The notes: generated by a model not told the origin, from the sequence alone. Positions 52,604 through 60,909 are shown, counted from the first letter of the stretch. The stretch: DNA of 64,000 nucleotides from Petropleomorpha daqingensis (GCF_013408985.1 NZ_JACBZT010000001.1:310001-374000); one strand, 5' to 3'. A program made the numbers and translations.

Positions 52604-52731
52604 CCGGCTAGAGGTGCGTGCTGAGCCTGCGGTGTCGACCGGGTGCAGAAGCCGGCCCCTAGCTTTCGAGCTCAGTGTGCAGAGCTGCGCGGGTCGATCA
52701 CGTGGACTGAAGGATCGAGCCCCTACCGCGC

Positions 52732-53157
52732 TCAGTTCGTGACGACGGCGGCGACCAGGGCAACCTCGACCGGCGCGCCGGAGGGCAGGCTCTTCACGCC
52801 GACCGCGGTGCGGGCCACCGTCCCGCGCTCGCCGAGCCGCTCGCGCAGCACCGCCGAGGCGCCGTCGGCCACCGCCGAGTGCGCGGTGAAGCCGTCGACC
52901 GCGACCACGTAGACGGTCATCGTGAGGGCGCGCACGATGCCGGCCAGCCCGACCGCCTCCACCAGCGCGGTCACCGCGTTGCCCGCGGCCAGCCCGGCCG
53001 CCTCCTTGGCCGCGGCCACGTCGAGGTTGCGCCCCACCACGCCGCTGATCACCAGCTCGCCGTGCCGGCGCGGGGTCATGCCCGCCGTCCAGGCGAACCC
53101 GCCGTGCACGACGGCCGGGACGTAGGCGCCCTGCGGCGGGACCGCGGTGTCAGACAC
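52732..53157 (-). CDS. RidA (YjgF/YER057c/UK114) family protein
   Basis: 141 residues. Rid-superfamily fold with GAYVPAVVHGGFAWTAG, the pivotal VGLAGIVRALTMTVYVVAV, and ARTAVGVKSLPSGAPVEVALVA near the end. The usual catalytic Arg of true RidA proteins appears to be replaced here (around ARTAVGV), so it may belong to a Rid2/3-like subgroup. Rid proteins hydrolyse reactive imines or enamines. It overlaps the stop of the gamma-glutamyltransferase gene by 8 bases and is the last gene of the oxidative operon. Confidence 0.85.
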   Translation of the reverse strand: MSDTAVPPQGAYVPAVVHGGFAWTAGMTPRRHGELVISGVVGRNLDVAAAKEAAGLAAGNAVTALVEAVGLAGIVRALTMTVYVVAVDGFTAHSAVADGASAVLRERLGERGTVARTAVGVKSLPSGAPVEVALVAAVVTN

Positions 53158-54754
53158 CGAGCGCCACCCCGTCCTGCCGCGGGTCGGCCGCCCCGGCGAG
53201 CACGCCGCGCTCGGCGTCCACCGAGACGACCAGCGCGCTGCCGCCGGCACCCCACTCCCCCACGTCGCGCACGTCGTGCCCCCGCTCGGCCAGGCCGGCG
53301 AGCACCTCGGCGCCCAGCCGGCTCTCGCACTGCAGGGTCTCGGGGCTGCCGATCGCGTCGGCGTCGCTGCCGGGGTGCACGGTCGTGCGCGGCGCGGCGA
53401 CCGCCTCGGCCGGGTCGAGCCCGCGGTCGACGAGGGCGGTGAGCAGCTGCACGTTCCACTGCACCTGCCCGTCGCCGCCCGGGGTGTTGCCCACGTGCCG
53501 CAGCCGCCCGGCGCGGTCGGTGGCCAGCCACGCGTTGAGGGTGTGCAGCGGCTTGCGGCGCGGGGCCAGCGCGTTGGGGTGCCCGGGCAGGAGGTACGCC
53601 CCGCGGCCCAGCCGGTTGTTCAGGGCGATGCCCGTGCCCGGGATCGAGATCCGCGCGCCGAAGGTGAACGCCAGCGACGAGATCGCGCTGACCGCGCGCC
53701 CGTCGCCGTCGACGGCCACGCAGCTGGTGGTGTCGCCGTGCACCCCGAGACCGCCGACCACGGCGTCCTCGTCCTGCAGCTCGGCGCGGGCCGCTCGCAG
53801 CGCGTCGACGGTGAGCAACGAGCGCCACGCGTCGCCGTCGGCGGCGCAGCGCTCGTAGCGGTCGCGGAAGGCGCGGCGCGCGGCGAGCGCGAGCAGGTGC
53901 ACCGCGTCGGCGTCCGGCAGCCCGGCCAGCCGGCCGTCGAGCAGCCCGGCCTGCTGGAGCACCATCCAGCCCGGGGTGGGCGGGGGCGTGGTGTGGACGA
54001 CGACGTCGCCGTACGGCGCGCTGACCGACCCCTCCACCGGGACGTCGGCACCCGCGGACCACTCGTCGCCGCTGAACTCGGCGCCGCCGGAGCGCAGCAG
54101 CCCGATGGCCCGCTCGGCGATGCGCCCCCGGTACAACGACCGCGGCCGGCGGGCCAGCGCCTCGATGCTCGCGGCGAGCTCCGGCGCGGGCAGCCGGTCG
54201 CCGACCGACGGCACCCGCCCGCCCGGGAGCAGCCAGCGGGCCAGGTCGTCGTCCGCGGCCAGCGCGGCCGCGTGCTCGGCGATGTCGCGCCGGTTCTTGT
54301 CGGTGCACGGCAGGCCGCCGCGCGCCGCGGCGGCGGCCGGCGCCCACAGCTCGGGCAGCGACCGCGTCCCGGCGACCGCGTGCAGGGTCGCGAGCGCGCC
54401 GATCGCCCCGGGCGTGGCCACCGCCAGCGGCCCGGTCAGCGGCAGCGCCGTCATGCCCCGGTCGAGGTACCCCTCGGCGGAGGCGCCGTCGGGCCCGTAG
54501 CCGCTGCCGGTGACCGTCCAGACGCGGCCGTCGGGCTCGCGGACGACGGCGAAGAAGTCGCCGCCGATCCCGCACTGCCCGGGCAGCGCCAGCCACGACA
54601 TCGCCGTCATCGCCAGGACGGCGTCGACCGCCGTCCCGCCGTCGGCCAGCACGCGCGCGCCGGCTCCGCTCACCGCGGGGGAGCTGCTGACCACGATGCC
54701 GCCGGTGGCCAGGGTGGGCGTGCGGACCGGACCCCAGGCCGCCGGCCAGCTCAT
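53150..54754 (-). CDS. Gamma-glutamyltransferase family protein
   Basis: 534 residues. Ntn-hydrolase with the maturation/catalytic Thr in VHGDTTSCVAVD (about 342-353) and the substrate-binding GNTPGGDGQVQWNVQ near 435. The early VVSSSPAVSGAGARVLADGG is typical. No signal peptide, unlike classical secreted enzymes, so it probably acts on a cytoplasmic gamma-glutamyl compound. It overlaps its neighbours on both sides, placing it firmly in the operon with the diiron oxidase and aldehyde dehydrogenase. Confidence 0.9.
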   Translation of the reverse strand: MSWPAAWGPVRTPTLATGGIVVSSSPAVSGAGARVLADGGTAVDAVLAMTAMSWLALPGQCGIGGDFFAVVREPDGRVWTVTGSGYGPDGASAEGYLDRGMTALPLTGPLAVATPGAIGALATLHAVAGTRSLPELWAPAAAAARGGLPCTDKNRRDIAEHAAALAADDDLARWLLPGGRVPSVGDRLPAPELAASIEALARRPRSLYRGRIAERAIGLLRSGGAEFSGDEWSAGADVPVEGSVSAPYGDVVVHTTPPPTPGWMVLQQAGLLDGRLAGLPDADAVHLLALAARRAFRDRYERCAADGDAWRSLLTVDALRAARAELQDEDAVVGGLGVHGDTTSCVAVDGDGRAVSAISSLAFTFGARISIPGTGIALNNRLGRGAYLLPGHPNALAPRRKPLHTLNAWLATDRAGRLRHVGNTPGGDGQVQWNVQLLTALVDRGLDPAEAVAAPRTTVHPGSDADAIGSPETLQCESRLGAEVLAGLAERGHDVRDVGEWGAGGSALVVSVDAERGVLAGAADPRQDGVALGV

Positions 54755-55176
54755 GCCGACGGTGGCCGGCGGCGGCGCGGACCGCCCTCGAGCACGTCAC
54801 GCTCCGAGAGCCCGACCAGCACCTGGCCGTCCTCCTCGCGCACCGGGTAGGTGCGGATCGGCTCGGTGGCCGGCGGCTGGATCGGCTCGCCGGTCTCGAG
54901 GTCGAACACGCTGTTGTGGCACGAGCAGCGGATGCCGTCGTCCTGCAGCTTGCCCGAGGAGAGCAGGCAGTCCAGGTGGGTGCAGTAGTTGGAGGTGGCG
55001 TAGGCGCGGCCGTCGAGCCGGGCCACCGCGATCTCCACCTGCCCGTGGTCGGTGTCGGCGTAGAACCGCCGCACGTAGCCCTCGGGCACCTGGCCCTTGC
55101 GGCAGATCCGCACGAACTCGCACTCGGTCTTCGCGGCCGCCAGTTCGGCGTCGCTCACCTGTCGGGCCTCGGTCAT
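54751..55176 (-). CDS. Rieske [2Fe-2S] protein (second of the operon)
   Basis: 141 residues. Rieske ligands are Cys and His in YCTHLDC and in CSCHNSVFDLETGEP. The sequence between (LLSSGKLQDDGIRC) has the usual length. A C-terminal basic tail ([10 protein letters not shown]) follows. It overlaps both aldehyde dehydrogenase and gamma-glutamyltransferase genes by 4 bases. It differs from the other Rieske protein in the operon (57850-58254), so two distinct electron carriers are present. Confidence 0.88.
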   Translation of the reverse strand: MTEARQVSDAELAAAKTECEFVRICRKGQVPEGYVRRFYADTDHGQVEIAVARLDGRAYATSNYCTHLDCLLSSGKLQDDGIRCSCHNSVFDLETGEPIQPPATEPIRTYPVREEDGQVLVGLSERDVLEGGPRRRRPPSA

Positions 55177-56624
55177 GCGCTCAGGTAGACGGTCTTGTCG
55201 ACCGTGTAGAAGGCCATCATCGATTCCCCTGCCTGCTCCTTGGACGTCTGGGTGCTGCTGTTCTTGAGTCCGCCGAACGGGGCGTTCATCGCCTGGCCGG
55301 TCGTCGGCTGGTTGACCTTGACCAGGCCGGCGGTGACCCGGCGGGCGAAGGTGAGGGCGCGACCCACGTCGGCGGTGACGATCCCGGCCGACAGCCCGAA
55401 GCGGGTGGCGTCGGCCAGGGCCAGCGCCTCGTCGAGGTCGCCGGCGAGCAGCACCGCGAGCACCGGCCCGAAGACCTCCTCGGTGGCCAGCTCCGAGGCG
55501 GGGTCGACGCCGGTGAAGACGGTCGGCCGCACGAAGTGCCCGTGCGCGAGGTGGTCGCCCTCCGGCTCCTCCGGTCCACCGGTCACGAGCTGAGCGCCGG
55601 CGTCCAGGGCCCGGCGGACGAAGCCGAGGACCGTGTCCTTCTGCCGCTCGGTGGCCTGCGGACCCATGTCGACGCCGGGCTCGAGCCCGGGGCCGAGGCG
55701 CAGCGCCGCTGCCTTCGCGGCGATCCGCTCGACCAGCGCGTCGTGGACGTCGGCGTGCACGATCACCCGGCTGGTACCGGTGCACGCCTGGCCGGACAGG
55801 CCGAACGCGCCCTTCGTGATCAGCGCCGCGGCCCGGTCCAGGTCGGCGTCCTCCAGGACGACGACCGGGTTCTTGCCGCCCATCTCCAGCTGGGTGCGCC
55901 GGCTGGCGGGCACCGCGCGGTGGATCGCCTCCCCCACCGCCGTCGAACCGGTGAACGTCACCGCGTCGACCCGCTCGTCGGCGACCAGCGCCTGCGCGAC
56001 CTCGGCACCACCGTGCAGCACCGCGATGGCGCCGGCCGGCAGCCCGGCCTCGAGCAGGGCGTCGACCAGCCGCTGGCCGAGCAGCGGGGTCACCTCGCTG
56101 GGCTTGAAGACGACGCCGTTGCCCGCGGCCAGCGCCGGCCCGAGCTTCCGGGACGGGATGTTCAGCGGGAAGTTCCAGGGCGTGATCGCCGCGACCACGC
56201 CGACCGGCGCGCGCAGCGTGAACACGAGGCTGCCGTCGCCGGTGGGCAGCGTGACCCCGGCCGTGCGCAGCGCCTCACCGGCGTAGAAGCGCAGGTTCGC
56301 CGGGGTCCGGGAGACCTCCATCGTGGCCTCGGCGAGGGTCTTGCCCTCCTCGCGGACCAGCTGGGGAATCAGTCCGGCCCGCTCGCGCTCGAGCACGTCG
56401 GCGGCGTCCTGCAGCACCTGCGCCCGCTTCTCGGGCGCGGTGTCGGCCCACTCCTGCCAGCCGGCGGCGACGGCGGAGACCGCTGCGTCGGCGTCCTTGG
56501 CGTCGGACTCGGGGAAGCACGAGACGACGTCGCGGGTGTCGGCGGGGTTGCGCCGCTCGCGGCTGCGGCCGGAGACGGACTCGACCCACGTCCCGTCGAC
56601 CAGGTTGCGCACCGTGGCGGCCAT
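55173..56624 (-). CDS. NAD(P)-dependent aldehyde dehydrogenase
   Basis: 483 residues. ITPWNFPLNIPSRKLGPALA (cofactor site), TFTGSTAVGEAIH, catalytic Glu in LEMGGKNPVVVLED and catalytic Cys in SGQACTGTSRVIV (about 280) are all present. LATEEVFGPVLAV and FGGLKNSSTQ complete the family pattern, close to succinate-semialdehyde/alpha-ketoglutarate-semialdehyde-type enzymes. ATG 56624 overlaps the stop of the ferredoxin reductase gene. It should oxidise the aldehyde made by the upstream oxygenase system. Confidence 0.92.
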   Translation of the reverse strand: MAATVRNLVDGTWVESVSGRSRERRNPADTRDVVSCFPESDAKDADAAVSAVAAGWQEWADTAPEKRAQVLQDAADVLERERAGLIPQLVREEGKTLAEATMEVSRTPANLRFYAGEALRTAGVTLPTGDGSLVFTLRAPVGVVAAITPWNFPLNIPSRKLGPALAAGNGVVFKPSEVTPLLGQRLVDALLEAGLPAGAIAVLHGGAEVAQALVADERVDAVTFTGSTAVGEAIHRAVPASRRTQLEMGGKNPVVVLEDADLDRAAALITKGAFGLSGQACTGTSRVIVHADVHDALVERIAAKAAALRLGPGLEPGVDMGPQATERQKDTVLGFVRRALDAGAQLVTGGPEEPEGDHLAHGHFVRPTVFTGVDPASELATEEVFGPVLAVLLAGDLDEALALADATRFGLSAGIVTADVGRALTFARRVTAGLVKVNQPTTGQAMNAPFGGLKNSSTQTSKEQAGESMMAFYTVDKTVYLSA

Positions 56625-57853
56625 CAGACGCCCACCTCTTCTTCTTCGAGCAGGTCCTCGAGCTCGACCGACTCGTCGGCCAGCTGCTCGGGGCGGACGG
56701 GGATCTCCAGGTCGAGCAGCTCGCGGGCGACGGAGATGTCCTCGCCGCGCTCGATCGAGGCCGCGCCGACGACCACGCCGTCCCGCAGCCAGAACACGGT
56801 GCCGTCGAGCTCGTCGAGGTCGCCGCGCGTGATGGCGACGTCGTCCGGGCGGATCCCGCCGAGGCCCAGGCCCTGGACGTTGACGTCGTACTGGTCGGTC
56901 CAGAACCAGTGCGGATCGGCGAAGCTCTTGGCCCGGCCGGCGACGGTCGAGGCGATGGCCTGCGCCTGCTGCTGGGCGACGTCGACGTGCTCGACCCGGA
57001 TCCGACCGTAGCGCGGGTGGTCGTGCGCGGCGACGTCGCCGGCGGCGAAGACGGTGGGGATCGAGGTCCGGCCGTGCGCGTCGACGTCGACGCCGTTGCC
57101 GACGGCCAGCCCGGAGCGGACCGCGACGTCGGTGTCCGGGACGATCCCGATGCAGACGACGAGGTCGTCGACGGTCTCGGTGCCCGCGTCGGTGTCGACC
57201 TCGACGCCCTCCGGGCCGGGTCGCACCGACGTGACCGGCGAGCCGAGCCGCAGGTCGACGCCGCGCCGGCGGTGCAGCCCGGTGATCGCGGCGCCGATGC
57301 CCGGGCCGAGCGCCCGGGCGAGGAGCACCGGGTCGAGGTCGAAGACGACGGCCTCGGCGCCGCGGGTGACCGCCGCGGCGGCGATCTCGGTGCCGAGGAA
57401 GCCGCCGCCGAGGACGCCGATCCGCCGGCCGGGGGTGAGCCGCTCGCGCAGCCGGTCGCTGTCGGCGAGGGTGCGCACGGTGTGCACGCGGTCGCCGTCC
57501 AGGCCGGGCAGCGTCCGCGGCCGGCCGCCGGTGGCCAGGACGACGAGGTCGGCCGGGACGGTCCCGCCGTCGGTGAGCACGACCGCGCCGCTGCCGGCGT
57601 CGATGCGGTCGACCCGGGTGCCGGTGCGGAGGGTGACGTCGTTGGCCGCGCACCAGTCGGGGTCGAGCAGCCACAGCCCGGCCTCGGAACCGGAGGCGAG
57701 CCGCTCCTTGGACAGGTGCGGGCGGTCGTACGGGGCGACCGGCTCGTCGCCGAGCAGGACGACGGGGCCGGCGAAGCCGCGGCGGCGCAGCGCGCGGGCG
57801 GCGGAGGCGGCGACGTGGCCGGCGCCGACGACGACCAGGGTCGGCTCGCTCAC
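56624..57853 (-). CDS. FAD-dependent ferredoxin reductase
   Basis: 409 residues. FAD motif VVVGAGHVAASAARALRRRG (6-25), NAD motif IGVLGGGFLGTEIAAAA (about 145-161) and the FAD-binding FAAGDVAA (about 270). It matches reductases of Rieske/ferredoxin-dependent oxygenase systems. The C terminus is an acidic stretch (VELEDLLEEEEVGV). It is coupled to both the Rieske ferredoxin gene and the aldehyde dehydrogenase gene, suggesting it passes electrons from NAD(P)H to the ferredoxin. Confidence 0.92.
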   Translation of the reverse strand: MSEPTLVVVGAGHVAASAARALRRRGFAGPVVLLGDEPVAPYDRPHLSKERLASGSEAGLWLLDPDWCAANDVTLRTGTRVDRIDAGSGAVVLTDGGTVPADLVVLATGGRPRTLPGLDGDRVHTVRTLADSDRLRERLTPGRRIGVLGGGFLGTEIAAAAVTRGAEAVVFDLDPVLLARALGPGIGAAITGLHRRRGVDLRLGSPVTSVRPGPEGVEVDTDAGTETVDDLVVCIGIVPDTDVAVRSGLAVGNGVDVDAHGRTSIPTVFAAGDVAAHDHPRYGRIRVEHVDVAQQQAQAIASTVAGRAKSFADPHWFWTDQYDVNVQGLGLGGIRPDDVAITRGDLDELDGTVFWLRDGVVVGAASIERGEDISVARELLDLEIPVRPEQLADESVELEDLLEEEEVGV

Positions 57854-58254
57854 GACGCGCCTCCGCTGGTGATCGCGGATTCCGCCGTGGTGGGCACGCG
57901 CGGGGTGGCCGGGTTCGGGTCGACGAGGACCGCGCCCTCCTCGGTGACCTGCACGGCGTAGGTGGCGAGCCTGCCGTCCTGGTCCTGGGGCTCGCCGGTG
58001 CGCGGGTCGAACCGCCACTGGTGCCCGGGGCAGATCACCTGACCGTTGAGAAGGGTGCCCTTGGCGAGGGACTTCTCCTGGTGGATGCACGTGTCGTCGA
58101 CGGCGAAGACCTCGTCGTCGACGAGGAACAGCGCGATCGGGCAGCCGCCCACCTCGACCTGCTTGCGCTTGCGGCGGCCGACGTCCTTGAGATCGGCCAC
58201 GTGCACCCAGGAGCCGCCGTCGGCCGGGGTGGTGGGGAGGGCGGGCTGGGTCAC
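57850..58254 (-). CDS. Rieske-type [2Fe-2S] ferredoxin
   Basis: 134 residues. A compact Rieske ferredoxin with ligands in DTCIHQEKSLAKG and VICPGHQWRFDPRTG. VTQPALPTTPADGG precedes the domain. GTG 58254 was chosen because the domain begins shortly after; the frame extends to 58326 through a palindromic repeat. It overlaps the reductase gene and is expected to shuttle electrons from the reductase to the diiron oxidase upstream. Confidence 0.9.
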   Translation of the reverse strand: MTQPALPTTPADGGSWVHVADLKDVGRRKRKQVEVGGCPIALFLVDDEVFAVDDTCIHQEKSLAKGTLLNGQVICPGHQWRFDPRTGEPQDQDGRLATYAVQVTEEGAVLVDPNPATPRVPTTAESAITSGGAS

Positions 58255-58290
58255 GGTCGGCTCCGGGGGTTGTGCTCGCGGGAGGACGAG

Positions 58291-58330
58291 CGGAGTGCCA
58301 GGGACGCGGATCCCGCGCCCTGGCACTCCG
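58291..58330. repeat. 40-bp dispersed palindromic repeat, copy 2
   Basis: Arms CGGAGTGCCA (58291-58300) and TGGCACTCCG (58321-58330) enclose a GC-rich inner stem. It matches copy 1 at 43001-43040 in length and outline, with a compensated G/C swap in the arms. It lies between the diiron oxidase and ferredoxin genes of the same operon. Confidence 0.65.
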
Positions 58331-58348
58331 CTGCGAAACGGGCTCGCG

Positions 58349-59098
58349 TCAGGCCAGCGACTCGGCGTCGCTGACCGTCTTGTCGGGAGCGACGTAGGTG
58401 TCGTAGAGCGAGCGGGTGTACGCGTAGCGCATCTCGGCGCCCCAGCGGACGAACTGCAGGCAGCGCTGCTGCAGCTCCACGGTGTTCGCGTTCTCCAGCA
58501 CGATCTGGTAGCCGCGCTCGCCGTGCACCTCGTCGGAGGTGATGTGCAGGTCGAAGAACTCGATCTCGTCCTCGGTGAACTTGTAGACCTCGCGCAGCGG
58601 GACGATCTGCTTCTTGTAGATGCTCGGCACCTGTGACTCCAGGCCCACGATCAGCGCCGCGGTGGCGACGACGAAGTGCTCGCGCATCGCCGTCGCGTAG
58701 CACCAGGCCTGCAGCCCGCGGGTGACCGCGTTGGCGTTGTTCGGGTCCTCGATGCGCTCGCGGGTGGTGCCGCACGCCTCGCCGAAGCGGATGAGCAGGT
58801 CGGTGTGGCGGATGTCGGCCAGCTCCTCCTCGTACATGTTCTGGAGCAGGAAGTCCTTGGCGTCGGTCAGGGTGTCCGGGGTGTTGCCGTAGATGTAGCC
58901 GAGGTAGTCGGCGAACGGGCCGACGTAGTGGTAGTGGTTCTCGGCCCAGCGGGCGAAGTGGTGCCGCTCCAGCTCGCCGTCGGCCCACGCCTTGCTGAAA
59001 GAGGCGTTCTTGGCCTCGCGGCCCTTGATCGCGTCCTGCAGGGCGACGCGGAAGTCGTCGGGGCTGAGCAGCTCGGTCCGGTCGAGCATCTGGGTCAT
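58349..59098 (-). CDS. Heme-oxygenase-like diiron oxidase (TenA/PqqC/CADD-like)
   Basis: 249 residues, all-helical heme-oxygenase-like fold. A complete diiron ligand set is visible with family spacing: Glu91 and His98 (EEELADIRH), Glu154 (GLESQ), and His185-Asp189-His192 in LHITSDEVH. PqqC-type cofactor-free relatives lack this set. Such HDO enzymes activate O2 for N-oxygenation, oxidative C-C cleavage or ring formation. It leads an operon with a Rieske ferredoxin, reductase, aldehyde dehydrogenase, second Rieske protein, gamma-glutamyltransferase and RidA, which together could supply electrons and process the product. Substrate unknown. Confidence 0.88.
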   Translation of the reverse strand: MTQMLDRTELLSPDDFRVALQDAIKGREAKNASFSKAWADGELERHHFARWAENHYHYVGPFADYLGYIYGNTPDTLTDAKDFLLQNMYEEELADIRHTDLLIRFGEACGTTRERIEDPNNANAVTRGLQAWCYATAMREHFVVATAALIVGLESQVPSIYKKQIVPLREVYKFTEDEIEFFDLHITSDEVHGERGYQIVLENANTVELQQRCLQFVRWGAEMRYAYTRSLYDTYVAPDKTVSDAESLA

Positions 59099-59240
59099 GG
59101 GAAAGTCGCCTTCCGAGAGCGGTTCGGTGTGCGATGTCGGTGTGCTCCGAAGCTAGGGCGGACGACGCCTTCTCCTAGAGGGTCATGCTGCACACGTCTG
59201 CGCTGAATCGATGTGCACAAGGACCAGCGCTGGAGGGACC

Positions 59241-59984
59241 GTGGATCCGGATCCTGCAACGGTGCCCGCACCTTCGACCGCCGCGTCGACCACCGCCCCG
59301 GCGACCGCGTCGTCCGCCGCCTCCGCCCGGTTGCGGCAGACCCTCGTCGTGACCCTCGCCGTGGTCAGCGGCGCGACCGACGCCATCGGCCTGCTGGCCC
59401 TCGGGGGTGCGTTCACCAGCGTCATGACCGGCAACATGGTGCTGCTCGGCGTCGCGGCAAGCTCGGCCGACGGGGCGCTGGCCGCGTCGTCCGGACTGGC
59501 GATCCTGGCCTTCTGCGCGGGCGCCGCCCTGGGCGCCCGGCTGGCCGGTGTCCCGGTGGGCGGCGACCCGGTGTGGCCGCGGTCGGTCACCGTCGCCCTC
59601 GGCGTGGAGTTCGCGCTCTTCGCCGCGTACGCGGCGGGCTGGTGGATCACCGGCGGCGACCCCGGGCGGGGCCTCGCTCTGGTGCTCCTGCTGTGCACGG
59701 CCATCGGGCTGGGCATCCAGAGCAGCACCGTGCAGCGCTTCGGCGTCAGCGGGATGTCGACGACCTACCTCACCGGGACGCTGACCACCGTCGTCATCCG
59801 GTTGGCCACCGGCCGCGGGGTGCGCGAGGTCTGGCACAGCATCGAGATCCTGCTGGGCCTCATCGCCGGTGCGGCCGCCGGCGCGCTGCTCGTGCTGCAC
59901 CTGCCGCTGGTCGCTCCGGTGCTGCAGCTGGGGGCGCTGGGCGCCGTCGTCCTCGTCGGCGGGCTGGTCGCGCAGCGCCGCTGA
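59241..59984 (+). CDS. DUF1275 (YoaK-like) membrane protein
   Basis: 247 residues from GTG 59241 (GGAGGG upstream); ATG 59211 would add ten residues. An Ala/Thr/Pro-rich N-terminal ~30 residues is followed by about six helices. The family pattern ATDAIGLLALGGAFTSVMTGN is clear, as is STVQRFGVSGMSTTYLTGTLT. Function unknown; DUF1275 proteins are often near redox or stress genes. It diverges from the diiron-oxidase operon and touches the WhiB gene tail to tail. Confidence 0.88.
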   Translation: MDPDPATVPAPSTAASTTAPATASSAASARLRQTLVVTLAVVSGATDAIGLLALGGAFTSVMTGNMVLLGVAASSADGALAASSGLAILAFCAGAALGARLAGVPVGGDPVWPRSVTVALGVEFALFAAYAAGWWITGGDPGRGLALVLLLCTAIGLGIQSSTVQRFGVSGMSTTYLTGTLTTVVIRLATGRGVREVWHSIEILLGLIAGAAAGALLVLHLPLVAPVLQLGALGAVVLVGGLVAQRR

Positions 59985-60242
59985 TCAGGCGGGCACGTCG
60001 GCGCGCCGGCGGCGCTTGACCTCCTCGCGCCGCTCCTCCTCCGTCATCCCGCCCCACACCCCCGAGTTCTCCCCGGTCCGGATGGCCCACTCCAGGCACT
60101 GGGTGCGCACGGGGCAGCGGCTGCAGATCCGCTTGGCCGCCCAGGCCTCCGCCCGCCCCAGCGAGGAGTGGCCGACGGGGAAGAACAATTCCGGACTGCT
60201 GCCCTGGCAGGCAGCGTCGCGCTGCCACTGGTCGTCGAGCAT
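59985..60242 (-). CDS. WhiB-family iron-sulfur regulator
   Basis: 85 residues. The four [4Fe-4S] cysteines are Cys12, Cys40, Cys43 and Cys49 (ICSRCPVRTQC), followed by the invariant GVWGG turn (61-65) and a basic C-terminal DNA-binding tail (RREEVKRRRR). These actinobacteria-specific proteins bind sigma factor and DNA in response to redox or nitric oxide. It has its own ~220-bp upstream region. Which WhiB subgroup it belongs to cannot be told from sequence alone. Confidence 0.94.
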   Translation of the reverse strand: MLDDQWQRDAACQGSSPELFFPVGHSSLGRAEAWAAKRICSRCPVRTQCLEWAIRTGENSGVWGGMTEEERREEVKRRRRADVPA

Positions 60243-60427
60243 CGACCGGCTCCTCGGACGTCGCACGGGATGGGCTTGTGCGTCTCTGCCGCTCTCGGGA
60301 ACCGGAGTGGAACCACGACGTCTCGGACCGGGCGACGCTAGCAATACGGCTCTCGATCGCCCAGAGTCCCCGAGCTCGATCGGCGCGCCGACTCCCCTGC
60401 GTCGTCGGGGCCCGGTCTCTGCGTGTG

Positions 60428-60456
60428 GAGGGCGCCGGTCGTCGGCCGGCGCCCTC
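60428..60456 (-). terminator. 11-bp hairpin after the first SnoaL-like gene
   Basis: GAGGGCGCCGG (60428-60438) and CCGGCGCCCTC (60446-60456) pair perfectly with a 7-nt loop, 6 nt after the gene's stop on the minus strand. Confidence 0.75.
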
Positions 60457-60462
60457 GGTCCG

Positions 60463-60891
60463 TCACGCGGAGGCCGGCTCGGGCGCCAGGCCGAGCTGGG
60501 CCAGCATCCCGCCCAGGTCGTAGTAGATGCGGTGCTCGGTGATCCTGCCGTCGACGACCCGGAAGGCGTCGGCGAACGGCAGTTCCAGGGACCGGCCGGT
60601 CGGCGGCAGGTCGCCGGCCGGGGTCTCCAGCGGGCCGGTGTTGGTCCCGGTGAAGCGCCCCTCGACGATGATGCGGTCGCCGGCCTCGACGTACCGGTCG
60701 CGGTGGATCCGGCCGTCCGGGAAGGCACGGAGGAAGCCCTGCCCGTAGGCCACGAAGGGGTCGATGCCGGACATCGGTGCGCTGCCGGGCACCTGGGTGA
60801 CGACGTCGGCGCCGAAGATCTCGGCGACGTCGGAGAAGTCCCCGGAGTTGATCTCGGCGTAGTGCCGGTCGACGAGCTGCTCGAGGGTCAT
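60463..60891 (-). CDS. SnoaL-like (NTF2-fold) protein, copy A
   Basis: 142 residues, NTF2/SnoaL ester-cyclase-like cone fold. Pattern includes LVDRHYAEINSGDF, FVAYGQGFLRAFPDGRIHRDRYV and FADAFRVVDGRITEHRIYYD. It and the next gene are clear tandem paralogues with identical length and a shared TGPL-TP-G--PPTGRS stretch and C-terminal QLGLAPEP. Function unknown; such proteins isomerise or cyclise small molecules, or are non-enzymatic. Confidence 0.85.
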   Translation of the reverse strand: MTLEQLVDRHYAEINSGDFSDVAEIFGADVVTQVPGSAPMSGIDPFVAYGQGFLRAFPDGRIHRDRYVEAGDRIIVEGRFTGTNTGPLETPAGDLPPTGRSLELPFADAFRVVDGRITEHRIYYDLGGMLAQLGLAPEPASA

Positions 60892-60909
60892 GGTCGTGTC
60901 CTCTCCGTC

